Assembly: GCA_902537555.1 (NCBI GenBank)
Contig: CACBBR010000008.1
Coordinates: forward strand, 1 to 53,191
Source: an uncultured Pelagibacteraceae bacterium
GTDB lineage: Bacteria > Pseudomonadota > Alphaproteobacteria > Pelagibacterales > Pelagibacteraceae
Direction: 5' to 3'
DNA: 53,191 nt
Positions within the stretch are counted from its first letter, which is position 1. Every line of letters starts with the position of its first letter. Positions 34,334-43,766 of this stretch are shown piece by piece. Both the position numbers and the translations under genes were made by a program. The notes under the pieces were generated by a model. That model did no database searches, had not been told where the DNA came from, and saw nothing but the letters and a program-made list of their open reading frames with translations.

Positions 34334-35765
34334 AATTCTCCTCTATAAATTTATTTAACAATCTAACTCCATATCCAGTCGCTCCCCCTGAATTTAAAGC
34401 ACCTGCATATTTAGAGAAAGCCATGCCAGCAATATCTAAATGAGCCCAAGGTGTTTTATTTATTATGAATCTTTGTAAAAATTGTGCAGCAGTTGTTGAG
34501 CCTGCGCCACCGACATAATTTATATTTTGCATGTCTGCTGTCTTGGAATTCATCAATTTATTATAATTTTCATGTAACGGCATTCTCCAAAGTTTTTCAT
34601 CTACTTTTTCTCCTGCATTTAATAATTGGGTAGATAGTTTTTCATCATTTGACCAAAGACCGGCGTATTCGGATCCTAGAGCAACAATAATTGCTCCAGT
34701 CAATGTAGCAAGATCAACAATTAAACTAGGCTTAAATTTTTCCTCAGTATAAGTTAATGCATCAGCCAAAACTAATCTTCCTTCTGCATCTGTATTTAAA
34801 ACTTCTATGGTTTGTCCACTGTACGATTTCACAATATCTCCAGGTCTTTGTGCATTTCCACCTGGCATATTTTCGACTAAACCCACAACACCAACTGCAT
34901 TAATTTTTGATTTTCGTAATGCAAGTGTTTTCATAAGACCAACAACTGTAGCAGAGCCTGCCATATCATATGTCATGTCTTCCATGAATTTTGCAGGCTT
35001 TAGAGAAATTCCTCCCGTGTCAAAGCAAACACCTTTTCCTACAAATGCTAAAGGCTTTGATTTACTTTTATTTCCTTTCCATTCTATAGTTACTAAATAA
35101 GAGCCTCTAATACTTCCTTGACCTACACCTAATAACGCATTAAAACCTAATTCTTTTAACCTTTTTTGGTTATAAATAGTTACTTTTAATCCAAATTTTC
35201 TTAATTTGAATATTCTCTTGGCATATTCATCTGGATGTAAAATATTTCCAGGTTCTGAGACAAGATCTCTAGTAAGAAAAACTCCATCTAAAAGAGCATT
35301 TAATTTTTTTCTTAATAGGTTCGGTTTTTTATCATAACTACCAATTATTTTTACATTGATATTTTCACCTACTTTTTTTTTGTCACTCTTGTAAATATCA
35401 AAATTGTAAGATTTTAGCTGCAATCCATGTAGGATTTTTTCTAATTGTATATTTGTAAGAGAATTATTGCTTAAGTTTATAATTGAATTTTCTATCTTAT
35501 TATTTTTTAAAAATTCATATAATTTTGAACCTATTTTCTCAAAATCTAAGGATAGCTTAGATTTTGTGCAATTCACAAATAAATAGCTTTTATTATTATA
35601 ATCCTTTTTAAGAAAATTTTGTTGATTAAATAACTTGCTTGAAAATACAGAATTACCCATATGTTTAAGATTATTGTTTTGAAAATTTTTTTGTTTAAGG
35701 AAAATAATCTCATTATCAGTGGTTTGATTAGGTAATTTAGGTGCAAATTTTAAAATTAACTTCAT
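34326..35765 (-). CDS. pepA: Leucyl (cytosol) aminopeptidase
   Basis: A 479-residue M17 aminopeptidase with two catalytic metals. The C-terminal catalytic domain shows VGKGVCFDTGGISLKPA (metal ligands Asp and Lys) and NTDAEGRLVLADAL, the M17 signature. The N-terminal domain (about 1-150) is diverged and lysine/asparagine-rich. It removes N-terminal residues from peptides in the cytosol. It is divergent from lptF across a 54-base symmetrical A+T-rich gap and is followed by ndk with an 8-base overlap. Confidence 0.95.
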   Translation of the reverse strand: MKLILKFAPKLPNQTTDNEIIFLKQKNFQNNNLKHMGNSVFSSKLFNQQNFLKKDYNNKSYLFVNCTKSKLSLDFEKIGSKLYEFLKNNKIENSIINLSNNSLTNIQLEKILHGLQLKSYNFDIYKSDKKKVGENINVKIIGSYDKKPNLLRKKLNALLDGVFLTRDLVSEPGNILHPDEYAKRIFKLRKFGLKVTIYNQKRLKELGFNALLGVGQGSIRGSYLVTIEWKGNKSKSKPLAFVGKGVCFDTGGISLKPAKFMEDMTYDMAGSATVVGLMKTLALRKSKINAVGVVGLVENMPGGNAQRPGDIVKSYSGQTIEVLNTDAEGRLVLADALTYTEEKFKPSLIVDLATLTGAIIVALGSEYAGLWSNDEKLSTQLLNAGEKVDEKLWRMPLHENYNKLMNSKTADMQNINYVGGAGSTTAAQFLQRFIINKTPWAHLDIAGMAFSKYAGALNSGGATGYGVRLLNKFIEENYE

Positions 35766-35794
35766 TTTTTTGAAATTTTTATTAGATAATGTTG

Positions 35795-35810
35795 TATATT
35801 TATAAATATA
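35795..35810. repeat. Perfect 16-base palindrome in the pepA/lptF divergent gap
   Basis: The bases at 35795-35810 (TATATTTATAAATATA) equal their own reverse complement. Around them, 8-base arms TGAAATTT (35771-35778) and AAATTTCA (35812-35819) form a second, outer inverted repeat, so each gene start is preceded by AAATTTCA. It could be an operator or a bidirectional -10 region, or simply A+T-rich chance symmetry. Confidence 0.4.
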
Positions 35811-35819
35811 TAAATTTCA

Positions 35820-36962
35820 ATGAATAAATTAATCTACCGTAAATTTTCTTTAGATATTGTCAATTTTTTTTTAGTATCTTCCTTTAGCATTACTTTTATA
35901 GTTTGGATAATTCAAGCGGTTAATTTTTTAGATCTTGTTTCGGATGATGGACATAGTCTAAGTGTTTATTTTTACTATGTTTCATTAAATTTACCCAAAA
36001 TATTTAGTAAAACTATAATTTTTGTGTTTTTTATTTCAATATTTTACGTAGTAAATAAATATAATAATTCAAATGAACTTATAGTTTTTTGGAGTAATGG
36101 AATTAAGAAAATTCACTTCATTAACTTTATTCTTGGAATTTCAATATTTTTTCTTTTACTTCAGTTATTCTTAAATCTTATAATAATTCCTAAAACCCAA
36201 AGTTTAGGCAGGTTGCATATAAAAGACTCTAATATTGATTTTTTGCCTAAATTAATATCGGAAAAAAAATTCATAAACGTTGTAAAAAATCTTACAATAT
36301 TTGTTGAAGAATATAAAAAAAACGGTGAGCTAAAAAATATTTACATAAATGAAAAAATTAATTCAAAAAAATCAAAAATAATAGTTTCTGAAAATGGGAG
36401 GATTTACAAAAAAGATGATAAATATATTTTAAAACTTTTTAAAGGAGGCATCACAAACATAAATGATAATAGTATATTTACATTAAATTTTTCAGAGACA
36501 GATTATGATTTGTCTAGTTTTTCAACCAAAACTGTTACATACCCTAAGATGCAAGAGCTCAACAGTATAATGTTAATTAATTGTATAAAAAAATTTTATA
36601 AAAAAAATAAGATTGATAAAAGTCAAATACTAAGAGATGAGCAGAAATGTGAAGACCGAACACTTAATGCAATAAGCGAGGAATTATATAAAAGAATGAT
36701 TTTACCATTGTATACCTTAATAATTTCGTTGGTTGCTGCAAGCCTAATAATAGAGCCTAAAAGAAAATATTTCATGAAATTTCATAAATTGAATATATTT
36801 TTAATTGGAAGTTTCATAATTATAATTTCTCAATTAAGTCTAAAACTTTTTTTAACTTCGATTAATATAGCCTACATAGTTTTACTCTTGCCAATAATAT
36901 TAATATTTTTTTATTACTTTTTAATTTTTTCACTAACAAATTATAAATTTAGTTTATTATAA
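35820..36962 (+). CDS. lptF: LPS export permease LptF
   Basis: A 380-residue membrane protein of the YjgP/YjgQ family. Membrane segments lie near residues 13-33, 52-76, 97-120 and three more after residue 290, around a periplasmic beta domain (about 125-275). The conserved loop with NSNELIVFWSNGIKK (about 81-95) is the cytoplasmic coupling stretch seen in LptF. With LptG and the ATPase LptB it extracts LPS from the inner membrane. Its stop shares a base with the lptG start (TAATG). Confidence 0.92.
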   Translation: MNKLIYRKFSLDIVNFFLVSSFSITFIVWIIQAVNFLDLVSDDGHSLSVYFYYVSLNLPKIFSKTIIFVFFISIFYVVNKYNNSNELIVFWSNGIKKIHFINFILGISIFFLLLQLFLNLIIIPKTQSLGRLHIKDSNIDFLPKLISEKKFINVVKNLTIFVEEYKKNGELKNIYINEKINSKKSKIIVSENGRIYKKDDKYILKLFKGGITNINDNSIFTLNFSETDYDLSSFSTKTVTYPKMQELNSIMLINCIKKFYKKNKIDKSQILRDEQKCEDRTLNAISEELYKRMILPLYTLIISLVAASLIIEPKRKYFMKFHKLNIFLIGSFIIIISQLSLKLFLTSINIAYIVLLLPIILIFFYYFLIFSLTNYKFSLL

Positions 36963-38044
36963 TGAAAAAATATCATTTCTATTTAACAAATTTATTTATC
37001 AAAAATTTGCTCACCATTATTGTTGTATTTATTTTTTTAAGTTTTTTTTTAAATATATTTGAAGAGATAAAATTTTTTGAAAATAAAGAGAATAGTATTT
37101 ATTATCCTATTATTCTTACAGTACTGAATATACCATCGATTATATTTGAAATTCTCCCATTTATTTTTTTGTTAGGTGTTATGTTTTTTTTTATTAATTT
37201 ATTCGAAAGAGATGAAATAGATCTTTTGAGAAGTCATGGAATAGATAATGCAAAAATTACTGGTATAATTTCAATAGCCTCATTAATAATGGGTTTAATA
37301 TTGATTATAGTCTTTTACTCATTTTCTGCAAATTTGAAAAGTTTGTACCTAAATATTAAATATCAATACTCAAATACAGGAGATCATCTAGCGGTAGTAA
37401 ATGAGGATGGATTATGGATAAAAGAAAGACAAGAGAAAAATGGAAACATATTTATTATTAATGCAACAAATTATAAAAAAAATACGTTAGAAAATATTAA
37501 AATTACAGAATTAGATGAAAATTATAATCTATTAAATACAATAGTGTCTGATCGAGCTGATATAAATAGAAAACTGTGGAATTTAACAAATGTTAAAATA
37601 TATTCCCAAGAAAAAAAAACGGAAAATAAATTAAATTACGAATATTTATCAACATTTAATGGTAAAATTATTTCAAATTTATACTCTAATTTAAACTCAT
37701 TAAACATTTTCCAACTAAATAAATTAAAAGAGAATTATCAATCAATAGGTTATTCGGCAACAGAGGTAAAACTACATCTTAATAAAATATACAGTTTGCC
37801 TCTTTACCTAACATTAACAACAATTATTGGTGCGCTACTTATGTTTAAATTAAATTATATAAAATCTAAGTTTTTTTTGATTGTAGTTGGAGTATTGGTT
37901 TCTGTGGTGTTTTATTATATTAATTATTTTTCAATACTATTTGGGAAAAATGAGACTTTGCCAGTTGCAGTTTCTATATGGTTGCCTCATGTTATAATAT
38001 TCCTTATATGTGCATTTGTATCAATAAGGCTAAATGAAAACTAA
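36962..38044 (+). CDS. lptG: LPS export permease LptG
   Basis: A 360-residue partner of LptF with the same plan: N-terminal membrane segments, the coupling loop FERDEIDLLRSHGIDNAKI (about 81-99), a periplasmic domain with NEDGLWIKERQEKNGNIFIINA, and C-terminal membrane segments from about 280. It is translationally coupled to lptF (one shared base) and overlaps lptD by 11 bases. The contiguous lptF-lptG-lptD order supports a complete LPS transport path in this organism. Confidence 0.93.
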   Translation: MKKYHFYLTNLFIKNLLTIIVVFIFLSFFLNIFEEIKFFENKENSIYYPIILTVLNIPSIIFEILPFIFLLGVMFFFINLFERDEIDLLRSHGIDNAKITGIISIASLIMGLILIIVFYSFSANLKSLYLNIKYQYSNTGDHLAVVNEDGLWIKERQEKNGNIFIINATNYKKNTLENIKITELDENYNLLNTIVSDRADINRKLWNLTNVKIYSQEKKTENKLNYEYLSTFNGKIISNLYSNLNSLNIFQLNKLKENYQSIGYSATEVKLHLNKIYSLPLYLTLTTIIGALLMFKLNYIKSKFFLIVVGVLVSVVFYYINYFSILFGKNETLPVAVSIWLPHVIIFLICAFVSIRLNEN

Positions 38045-40457
38045 AATAATAAATATTATTCTAAATGCAGCTTTAGCTTTAATTTTATCAAGCTCTTTTC
38101 TTAAAGCTGATGCAATTTTGTTTGACTCAAAAAATATTAAAATTGAAAACGATGGTAATTTAATATTAAGCGCAAAAGGTACTGCAGAAATTCCTGATGA
38201 AAATATTTCAATTGAAGGAGACAAATTTTTATATAACAAATTGATTTCAGAGTTAGTAGTAATTGGGAATGTAAAATTTTTTGATAAGCTTAATAATGTT
38301 TTTATAGATAGTGAAAAGGCAATTTATTCTGAAATTGAAAATACAATATTAACAAATGGAAATACTTTTATTAACTATAACAATAATTATGATATAGTTT
38401 CTAAAAATGTATTATATAATAGGAATACCTCAAAAGTATCTAGTAATTTAGATACCTCCGTATTTGATAAAAAGGAAAATATCTATAATTTTAAGGAAGG
38501 TTTTTTATTTGATAGTATTAATGAAATAATCTCTTCAAAGAAAACTAATGTAATTGATAGCGATTATAATGAGTATATTTTTGAAAGAGTTAAAATTAAC
38601 CTGAAAACAAATGAGATTGTTGGAAAAGAAGTAAAAGTTGACTTTATCGAAGATTTTTTTGGAAATATAAAAAATGATCCTTTGCTTAAAGGTAAAGCAA
38701 CAACTGCTAATAATGAAAAAACTATAATTCATAAAGCAGTTTTTAGTACATGTAATACTGATAAAAAAAATTGTAGAGGATGGGAATTACAGAGTGATAA
38801 ATTTATTCATAATAAAACAAAACAAATTTTTGAATATAAAGACTCATGGTTAAAAGTTTTTGATAAAAAAGTATTTTTCCTCCCCTACTTTAATCATCCA
38901 GATCCATCTGTTAAAAGAAAGTCGGGTTTCTTGACTCCTGTGTATTCTAGTTCCACGAATTTAGGAAAGGCAATTAATATTCCATATTTTTATGTTTTAT
39001 CTGATGATAAAGATATGACTTTTAATCCACGAATTTACTCAGACACTGACTTTATTCTTCAGTCTGAGTATAGGCAAGCATTTGAAAAATCAGACTTGAT
39101 TGCTGATTTTAGTTTTAATAAAGATGAAAAAAATACTAATACTCATGCTTTTTTAGACCTAAAAGGTGAGTTTAATGAAAAAGTTTCTTACGATATTCAA
39201 TTTCAAAACGTTACAAATGATAATTATTTAAAAATTCATGATTTTAAAGGGATAATGGATACAAATATCCTTATGGAAGGAATTAACCCAAGTAGCTTAA
39301 CATCTTTTTTAACAGTTAATAATGATATTGATGAGGACACCAATTTAAATACATCAATAAAAATGTATGAAGATTTATCTGTAACTAATGATAATGATAA
39401 GTATCAATATATTTTTCCTCAATTTGATTTTACTAAAGATATTGATTTAGATGAAAGTTATTATGGTAATTTTATTTTTAGCTCAAGCGGTTATCAAAAA
39501 AATTATAATACGAATGTTTATGAAGCTCAAATTAACAACGATTTTTCGTTTACATCTTTTGATTATTTCTCAAGCAAAGGATTAGTCTCAAACTATAATA
39601 TTTTACTAAAAAATTATAATACATTTTCTCAAAATTCTGCCAACTTTGATGAAAATGGTGATCATGAAATATTTAATACTTTCTCATTTAACACAGAATT
39701 CCCATTACAAAAAAAATTAGCAAATACAACTAATTATTTAAAACCTAAGATACAATTCAAATTTAGTCCAACTAATGGAAAAGATATTTCCTCGGGTTCA
39801 GTCAGACTTAATTATGATAATATTTTTTCTAATAATAGAATAGGAAGATCTGATATGGTAGAGGAAGGAAAATCGTTAACTGTTGGATTAGAATTTGAAA
39901 AACAAAATTTAGAAAATAAAAAATTAATTAGCTTTAATCTAGGAAATGTTATTAAAGACAAGTTTAATGGATCAATGCCTAGTGGTCTTAATCAGACAAG
40001 ATCTGAAATTGTTGGTAATTTTAACTATTCTCCAAATGATAATATAGAATTTACCTATGATTTTTCATATGATAGAGACTTGGATTTTTCTAATTACGAT
40101 GCAATTTCTGCTAAGTTGGGATCAAATAAAATTATGACTACATTTAACTATGTTACTGTAAACCACGAACTAGGTAATAGTGAGTCAATTACAAATCAAA
40201 CTACTTTGAATTTTGCAGATGAACATTTTTTACAATTTGATACTGCAAAAGATTTAATAGATGATTTCACTCAGTATTATAAACTAGCTTATGAATATAA
40301 AACTGATTGTCTTTCAGCTTCTTTTCAGTATGACAAAACGTTTTATAAAAATGGTAACTTGGTCCCAGATGCAAATTTAAAGTTTTTAATAAGATTTATT
40401 CCATTTACAGAAGTTAGAGGTTCAGCAGATACGTTAGTAACTAGTTTGAGCAAATGA
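38034..40457 (+). CDS. lptD: LPS-assembly outer-membrane protein LptD
   Basis: An 807-residue outer-membrane protein. A signal peptide (NIILNAALALILSSSFLKADA) is followed by an LptA-like periplasmic beta-jellyroll (about 30-235) and then the barrel. The family segment STCNTDKKNCRGWELQSDK near 240 begins the LptD domain, with WLKVFDKKVFFLPYFNHPDPSVKRKSGFL next. Cysteines near the jellyroll/barrel junction and one in YKTDCLSASFQ near the C-terminus could form the inter-domain disulfide, as in other LptD proteins. It inserts LPS into the outer leaflet. It overlaps lptG (11 bases) and the SurA-like gene (4). Confidence 0.93.
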   Translation: MKTKIINIILNAALALILSSSFLKADAILFDSKNIKIENDGNLILSAKGTAEIPDENISIEGDKFLYNKLISELVVIGNVKFFDKLNNVFIDSEKAIYSEIENTILTNGNTFINYNNNYDIVSKNVLYNRNTSKVSSNLDTSVFDKKENIYNFKEGFLFDSINEIISSKKTNVIDSDYNEYIFERVKINLKTNEIVGKEVKVDFIEDFFGNIKNDPLLKGKATTANNEKTIIHKAVFSTCNTDKKNCRGWELQSDKFIHNKTKQIFEYKDSWLKVFDKKVFFLPYFNHPDPSVKRKSGFLTPVYSSSTNLGKAINIPYFYVLSDDKDMTFNPRIYSDTDFILQSEYRQAFEKSDLIADFSFNKDEKNTNTHAFLDLKGEFNEKVSYDIQFQNVTNDNYLKIHDFKGIMDTNILMEGINPSSLTSFLTVNNDIDEDTNLNTSIKMYEDLSVTNDNDKYQYIFPQFDFTKDIDLDESYYGNFIFSSSGYQKNYNTNVYEAQINNDFSFTSFDYFSSKGLVSNYNILLKNYNTFSQNSANFDENGDHEIFNTFSFNTEFPLQKKLANTTNYLKPKIQFKFSPTNGKDISSGSVRLNYDNIFSNNRIGRSDMVEEGKSLTVGLEFEKQNLENKKLISFNLGNVIKDKFNGSMPSGLNQTRSEIVGNFNYSPNDNIEFTYDFSYDRDLDFSNYDAISAKLGSNKIMTTFNYVTVNHELGNSESITNQTTLNFADEHFLQFDTAKDLIDDFTQYYKLAYEYKTDCLSASFQYDKTFYKNGNLVPDANLKFLIRFIPFTEVRGSADTLVTSLSK

Positions 40458-41386
40458 AGAAAATAATAACATTTTTGATTGTTATTATTTGTTTGACTTT
40501 TAATAATTATTTAACAGCAGAAACAATAAGAATTATTATAAAAGTTGAAAATGAGATAATAACAAATATAGACATAGATAATGAAGTGAAATATTTAACT
40601 TTTTTAAATCCAAAATTAAACGATTTAGAAAAAAGTAAATTAAATGATCTTGCAAAAGACTCGGTTGTAAGTGATGTCATAAAAAAAAGGGAGCTAAAGA
40701 AAAATATCGATTTTGAAAAATCACATAGGATAGTCGAGATTATTGAGTCTAACCTTATAAAAAGTAAAAGAATTAAAAATAAATCTGAGTTTTTAAGTAT
40801 TTTAGAAAACAAAAACCTAGACTACGAAGTAATTAATGAAAAATTAAAAATAGAGGGACTATGGAATAAATTGATATATGAAAAATATATTAGTAACGTA
40901 AAAATAAATAAATCGGAGCTAAGAGATAAAATTATTTACAATTTAAATAATAAAAAAAATAAATTCGAATACAATTTATCAGAAATTATGATTGTTGATA
41001 GTGATGGTGAAAGCATCAACTCAATTATAAAAAAAGTAAATATTAATTTAGAACAGATTGGTTTTGAAAATACAGCAAATATTTTAAGTGTTTCTAGTTC
41101 TTCTAAAAATGGTGGATTAATTGGATGGATCAATGAACTACAATTATCAAAAAAAGTAAAAAAAGAAGTTGAAAAATTAGAGGTAGGACAAATAACAAAT
41201 CCAATAAATATTCAAAATGGTTATTTGCTCATTAAATTAAATGATAAAAGAGAACTTACAGAAAAAATAAATATTGAAGATCAATTAGATAAATTGATTA
41301 ATAAAGAAAAAAATAGGCAACTCAATACATTTTCTAATATACTTTATAAACGTTTGAAGAAAAACATAGAGATAAATGAATACTAG
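40454..41386 (+). CDS. surA: SurA-like periplasmic peptidyl-prolyl isomerase
   Basis: A 310-residue exported protein with a signal peptide (IITFLIVIICLTFNNYLTA). The N-terminal chaperone region (NEIITNIDIDNEVKYLTFLNP and following helices) resembles SurA. A single parvulin domain lies near 165-275, including NGGLIGWINELQLSKKVKKEVEKLEVGQITNPI. SurA assists folding of outer-membrane barrels such as LptD. It is placed directly after lptD (4-base overlap) and before pdxA (11-base overlap), the usual SurA context. With one parvulin domain rather than two it is shorter than the enterobacterial protein, as is common in alphaproteobacteria. Confidence 0.87.
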   Translation: MKKIITFLIVIICLTFNNYLTAETIRIIIKVENEIITNIDIDNEVKYLTFLNPKLNDLEKSKLNDLAKDSVVSDVIKKRELKKNIDFEKSHRIVEIIESNLIKSKRIKNKSEFLSILENKNLDYEVINEKLKIEGLWNKLIYEKYISNVKINKSELRDKIIYNLNNKKNKFEYNLSEIMIVDSDGESINSIIKKVNINLEQIGFENTANILSVSSSSKNGGLIGWINELQLSKKVKKEVEKLEVGQITNPINIQNGYLLIKLNDKRELTEKINIEDQLDKLINKEKNRQLNTFSNILYKRLKKNIEINEY

Positions 41387-42341
41387 AAAAATATTGATAG
41401 TTTTGGGTGAGCCAAATAGTACTTTTACTGAAGTCTTATTTAAATATTTTCAATCTAAAAAATTTAAAAATAATAAAAGTATAATTGTTTTAATAGGAAG
41501 TAAAAAATTATTTGAAATACAAATGAAAAAATTAAAATATAATTTAAAAGTAAAAGAGATAAATAATATAAATCAGGCATCTCTTAAAATCGTAAATATT
41601 ATAAATGTAAATTATAAATTTAAAAAACCATTTTCAAAAATAACACAAAATTCGAATATATATATTAATCAATGTTTTGATTTAAGCTTAGATTTAATGG
41701 AGAAAAAAAAGGCAAACTATCTTATTAATGGTCCAGTATCAAAAAACCATTTCCTAAAAAAAAAATATCCAGGAGTTACAGAATATATTGCGGCTAAAAC
41801 AAATTCTAAAGAACCCGTTATGCTCATATATAATGAAAAGCTCTCAGTAACTCCACTCACAACACATATACCAGTAAAAAATGTATCAAAATTTGTAAAA
41901 AAAAAAAAAATTATTAATAGTGTAATTAAAATTAAAAATTTCTATAAGAGACATTTTAAAATAAATCCCCAAATAGCTGTGCTAGGATTAAATCCACATT
42001 GTGAGACCACAAGTAAAATAAGTGAGGAAAAAAAGGAAATTATTCCAGCTATCAATTATTTAAAAAAAGGTAGCATTAAAATAAGTGGTCCTTTTCCTGC
42101 AGATACTTTTTTTCTTAAAAAAAATATAAAGAAATTTCATGTAGTTTTAGGAATGTATCATGACCAAGTGTTAACCCCTGTAAAAACTTTGTACAAATTT
42201 AAAGCAATTAATGTAACTTTAGGTTTGCCTTTCATTAAAGTAACACCTGATCACGGACCAAATTATCATATGATTGGTCAAAATAAATCAGACCCATCCT
42301 CAATTTTTTATGCTTTTAATTTCTTAAAAAAAATTAAATGA
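41376..42341 (+). CDS. pdxA: 4-hydroxythreonine-4-phosphate dehydrogenase PdxA
   Basis: A 321-residue enzyme of vitamin B6 synthesis. The three metal-binding histidines are visible: His164 in LTTHIPVK, His208 in GLNPHCE and His262 in GMYHDQVLTP. NGPVSKNH (118-125) and YPGVTEYIA (131-139) are further matches. The usual N-terminal GDPAGIGPE loop is degenerate here (LGEPNSTFTE). A run of 14 A at 41897-41910 encodes four lysines (174-177) and is the longest homopolymer I noticed in a gene. It overlaps rsmA by 4 bases, a conserved pairing. Confidence 0.88.
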   Translation: MNTRKILIVLGEPNSTFTEVLFKYFQSKKFKNNKSIIVLIGSKKLFEIQMKKLKYNLKVKEINNINQASLKIVNIINVNYKFKKPFSKITQNSNIYINQCFDLSLDLMEKKKANYLINGPVSKNHFLKKKYPGVTEYIAAKTNSKEPVMLIYNEKLSVTPLTTHIPVKNVSKFVKKKKIINSVIKIKNFYKRHFKINPQIAVLGLNPHCETTSKISEEKKEIIPAINYLKKGSIKISGPFPADTFFLKKNIKKFHVVLGMYHDQVLTPVKTLYKFKAINVTLGLPFIKVTPDHGPNYHMIGQNKSDPSSIFYAFNFLKKIK

Positions 42342-43129
42342 GATTTTCTCCAAAGAAAAGTTTAGGGCAAAATTTCCTAAAAGATAATAAGATTATAAAT
42401 CTAATAATTCAAATAGGCGATATCACTAGTAATAATAAAATATTAGAGGTTGGACCAGGTACTGGTGCTCTCACACAAAAAATACTTGAAAACAAACCTA
42501 AATCAGTCACTGTAATTGAAAAAGATGTCGTATTGGCAAAAAATTTACTTCAAAAGTTTGGAGATAAATTAAATGTTTTAAATCACGATATGATGAAAGT
42601 TTCTTACGATAAGTATTATGATAAAAATCTTATTATTTTCGGAAATTTACCTTACAATATTTCAACTCAAATACTTGCACACTGGATCAAGAATTATGAT
42701 TTAATTAAGTTTTGTAAAAAATTTATACTCATGTTTCAAAAAGAAGTAGCTGACAGGATAATTGCCAAAACAAATTCAAAAAATTATGGAAGATTATCAA
42801 TTTTAGCTAATTGGAAAATGAATATTGAAAAAATAATTGATATCGAACCTTCTAGCTTCAATCCATCTCCAAAAGTCAAAAGTACCTTGTTAGTATTTAC
42901 ACCAAAAAAAAAATTTTTTAATTTAAAAAACCCAAAAAACTTAGAGCACATTACAAATGTTTTTTTTAGCCAAAGAAGAAAAATGATCAAAAAACCATTA
43001 AAATTTTTGTTTAAAAATCATATGGAAATATCTCAAAATTTATCAATTGATTTATCTTTAAGACCACAAAATTTAGATTTGAGTACTTACTGTAAAATTT
43101 GTGAGATATACGAGAATTTAAACAATTAG
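42338..43129 (+). CDS. rsmA: 16S rRNA dimethyladenosine methyltransferase RsmA (KsgA)
   Basis: A 263-residue methyltransferase that dimethylates the two adenines near the 3' end of 16S rRNA. PKKSLGQNFLKD (5-16) is the family start, EVGPGTGALT (37-46) the SAM-binding motif I, and GNLPYNISTQ near 106 the NLPY catalytic motif. VFFSQRRKMIKK in the C-terminal part is also characteristic. It is the last gene of the lptF-to-rsmA run and overlaps convergent gmk by 12 bases. Confidence 0.96.
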   Translation: MRFSPKKSLGQNFLKDNKIINLIIQIGDITSNNKILEVGPGTGALTQKILENKPKSVTVIEKDVVLAKNLLQKFGDKLNVLNHDMMKVSYDKYYDKNLIIFGNLPYNISTQILAHWIKNYDLIKFCKKFILMFQKEVADRIIAKTNSKNYGRLSILANWKMNIEKIIDIEPSSFNPSPKVKSTLLVFTPKKKFFNLKNPKNLEHITNVFFSQRRKMIKKPLKFLFKNHMEISQNLSIDLSLRPQNLDLSTYCKICEIYENLNN

Positions 43130-43753
43130 TTTATTTATATGATTTTTTATAAATTTTTTATCATAATTAAAACTTCTTTTTTTTTCTACTTTGTGTTTAA
43201 TGTAAAAAATAATCTGCTTATAACACTTTTCTAATTTATCATTAATAACAGTAAAATCATAATCTTTCCAATGCATTACATCTTTTTTAAATTGTCTCAT
43301 TCTTTCCTTGGCAGTTTTTTTATCTTTTTGATCTCTTTTAAGCAGTCTATTAAATAGCTCCTGTTTTGATGGAGGTAAAATAAATATTGTAATAATTTTA
43401 AAATTTAATTTGTTATTTTTTATTTGTCTTGTTCCTTGCCAGTCTATATCAAATATAACATTTTTTCCTGAGCTAAGATTATTTATTACATTTTGTTTTA
43501 AGGACCCATAAAAATTCTTAAATACTTTAGCATGTTCTAAAAATTTATTTTCTTTAATGAGTTTTTTAAAATTTTTTTTGTTTATAAAAAAATAATCTTT
43601 TCCATTTTTTTCGTTTTTTCTGGGTTTTCTTGTAGTATGAGAGACAGAAATTATAAATTTTTTTCTTGATGCAATTTTTTTTACTAAAGTTGTTTTGCCT
43701 GCGCCCGAAGGAGAGGATAATATAACTATTATCCCTTCGTTTTTTTCGGACAT
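43118..43753 (-). CDS. gmk: Guanylate kinase
   Basis: A 211-residue kinase converting GMP to GDP. Walker A is SSPSGAGKTTLV (13-24). The GMP-binding stretch SVSHTTRKPRKNEKNGKDY is near 36-54, and FDIDWQGTRQIK near 96 is the next family block. It follows acpP by 13 bases on the same strand. In related genomes fabF and mltG (and often yicC) separate acpP and gmk; they are absent from this spot. Confidence 0.96.
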   Translation of the reverse strand: MSEKNEGIIVILSSPSGAGKTTLVKKIASRKKFIISVSHTTRKPRKNEKNGKDYFFINKKNFKKLIKENKFLEHAKVFKNFYGSLKQNVINNLSSGKNVIFDIDWQGTRQIKNNKLNFKIITIFILPPSKQELFNRLLKRDQKDKKTAKERMRQFKKDVMHWKDYDFTVINDKLEKCYKQIIFYIKHKVEKKRSFNYDKKFIKNHINKLIV

Positions 43754-43766
43754 TTTTGTAAAAAAA

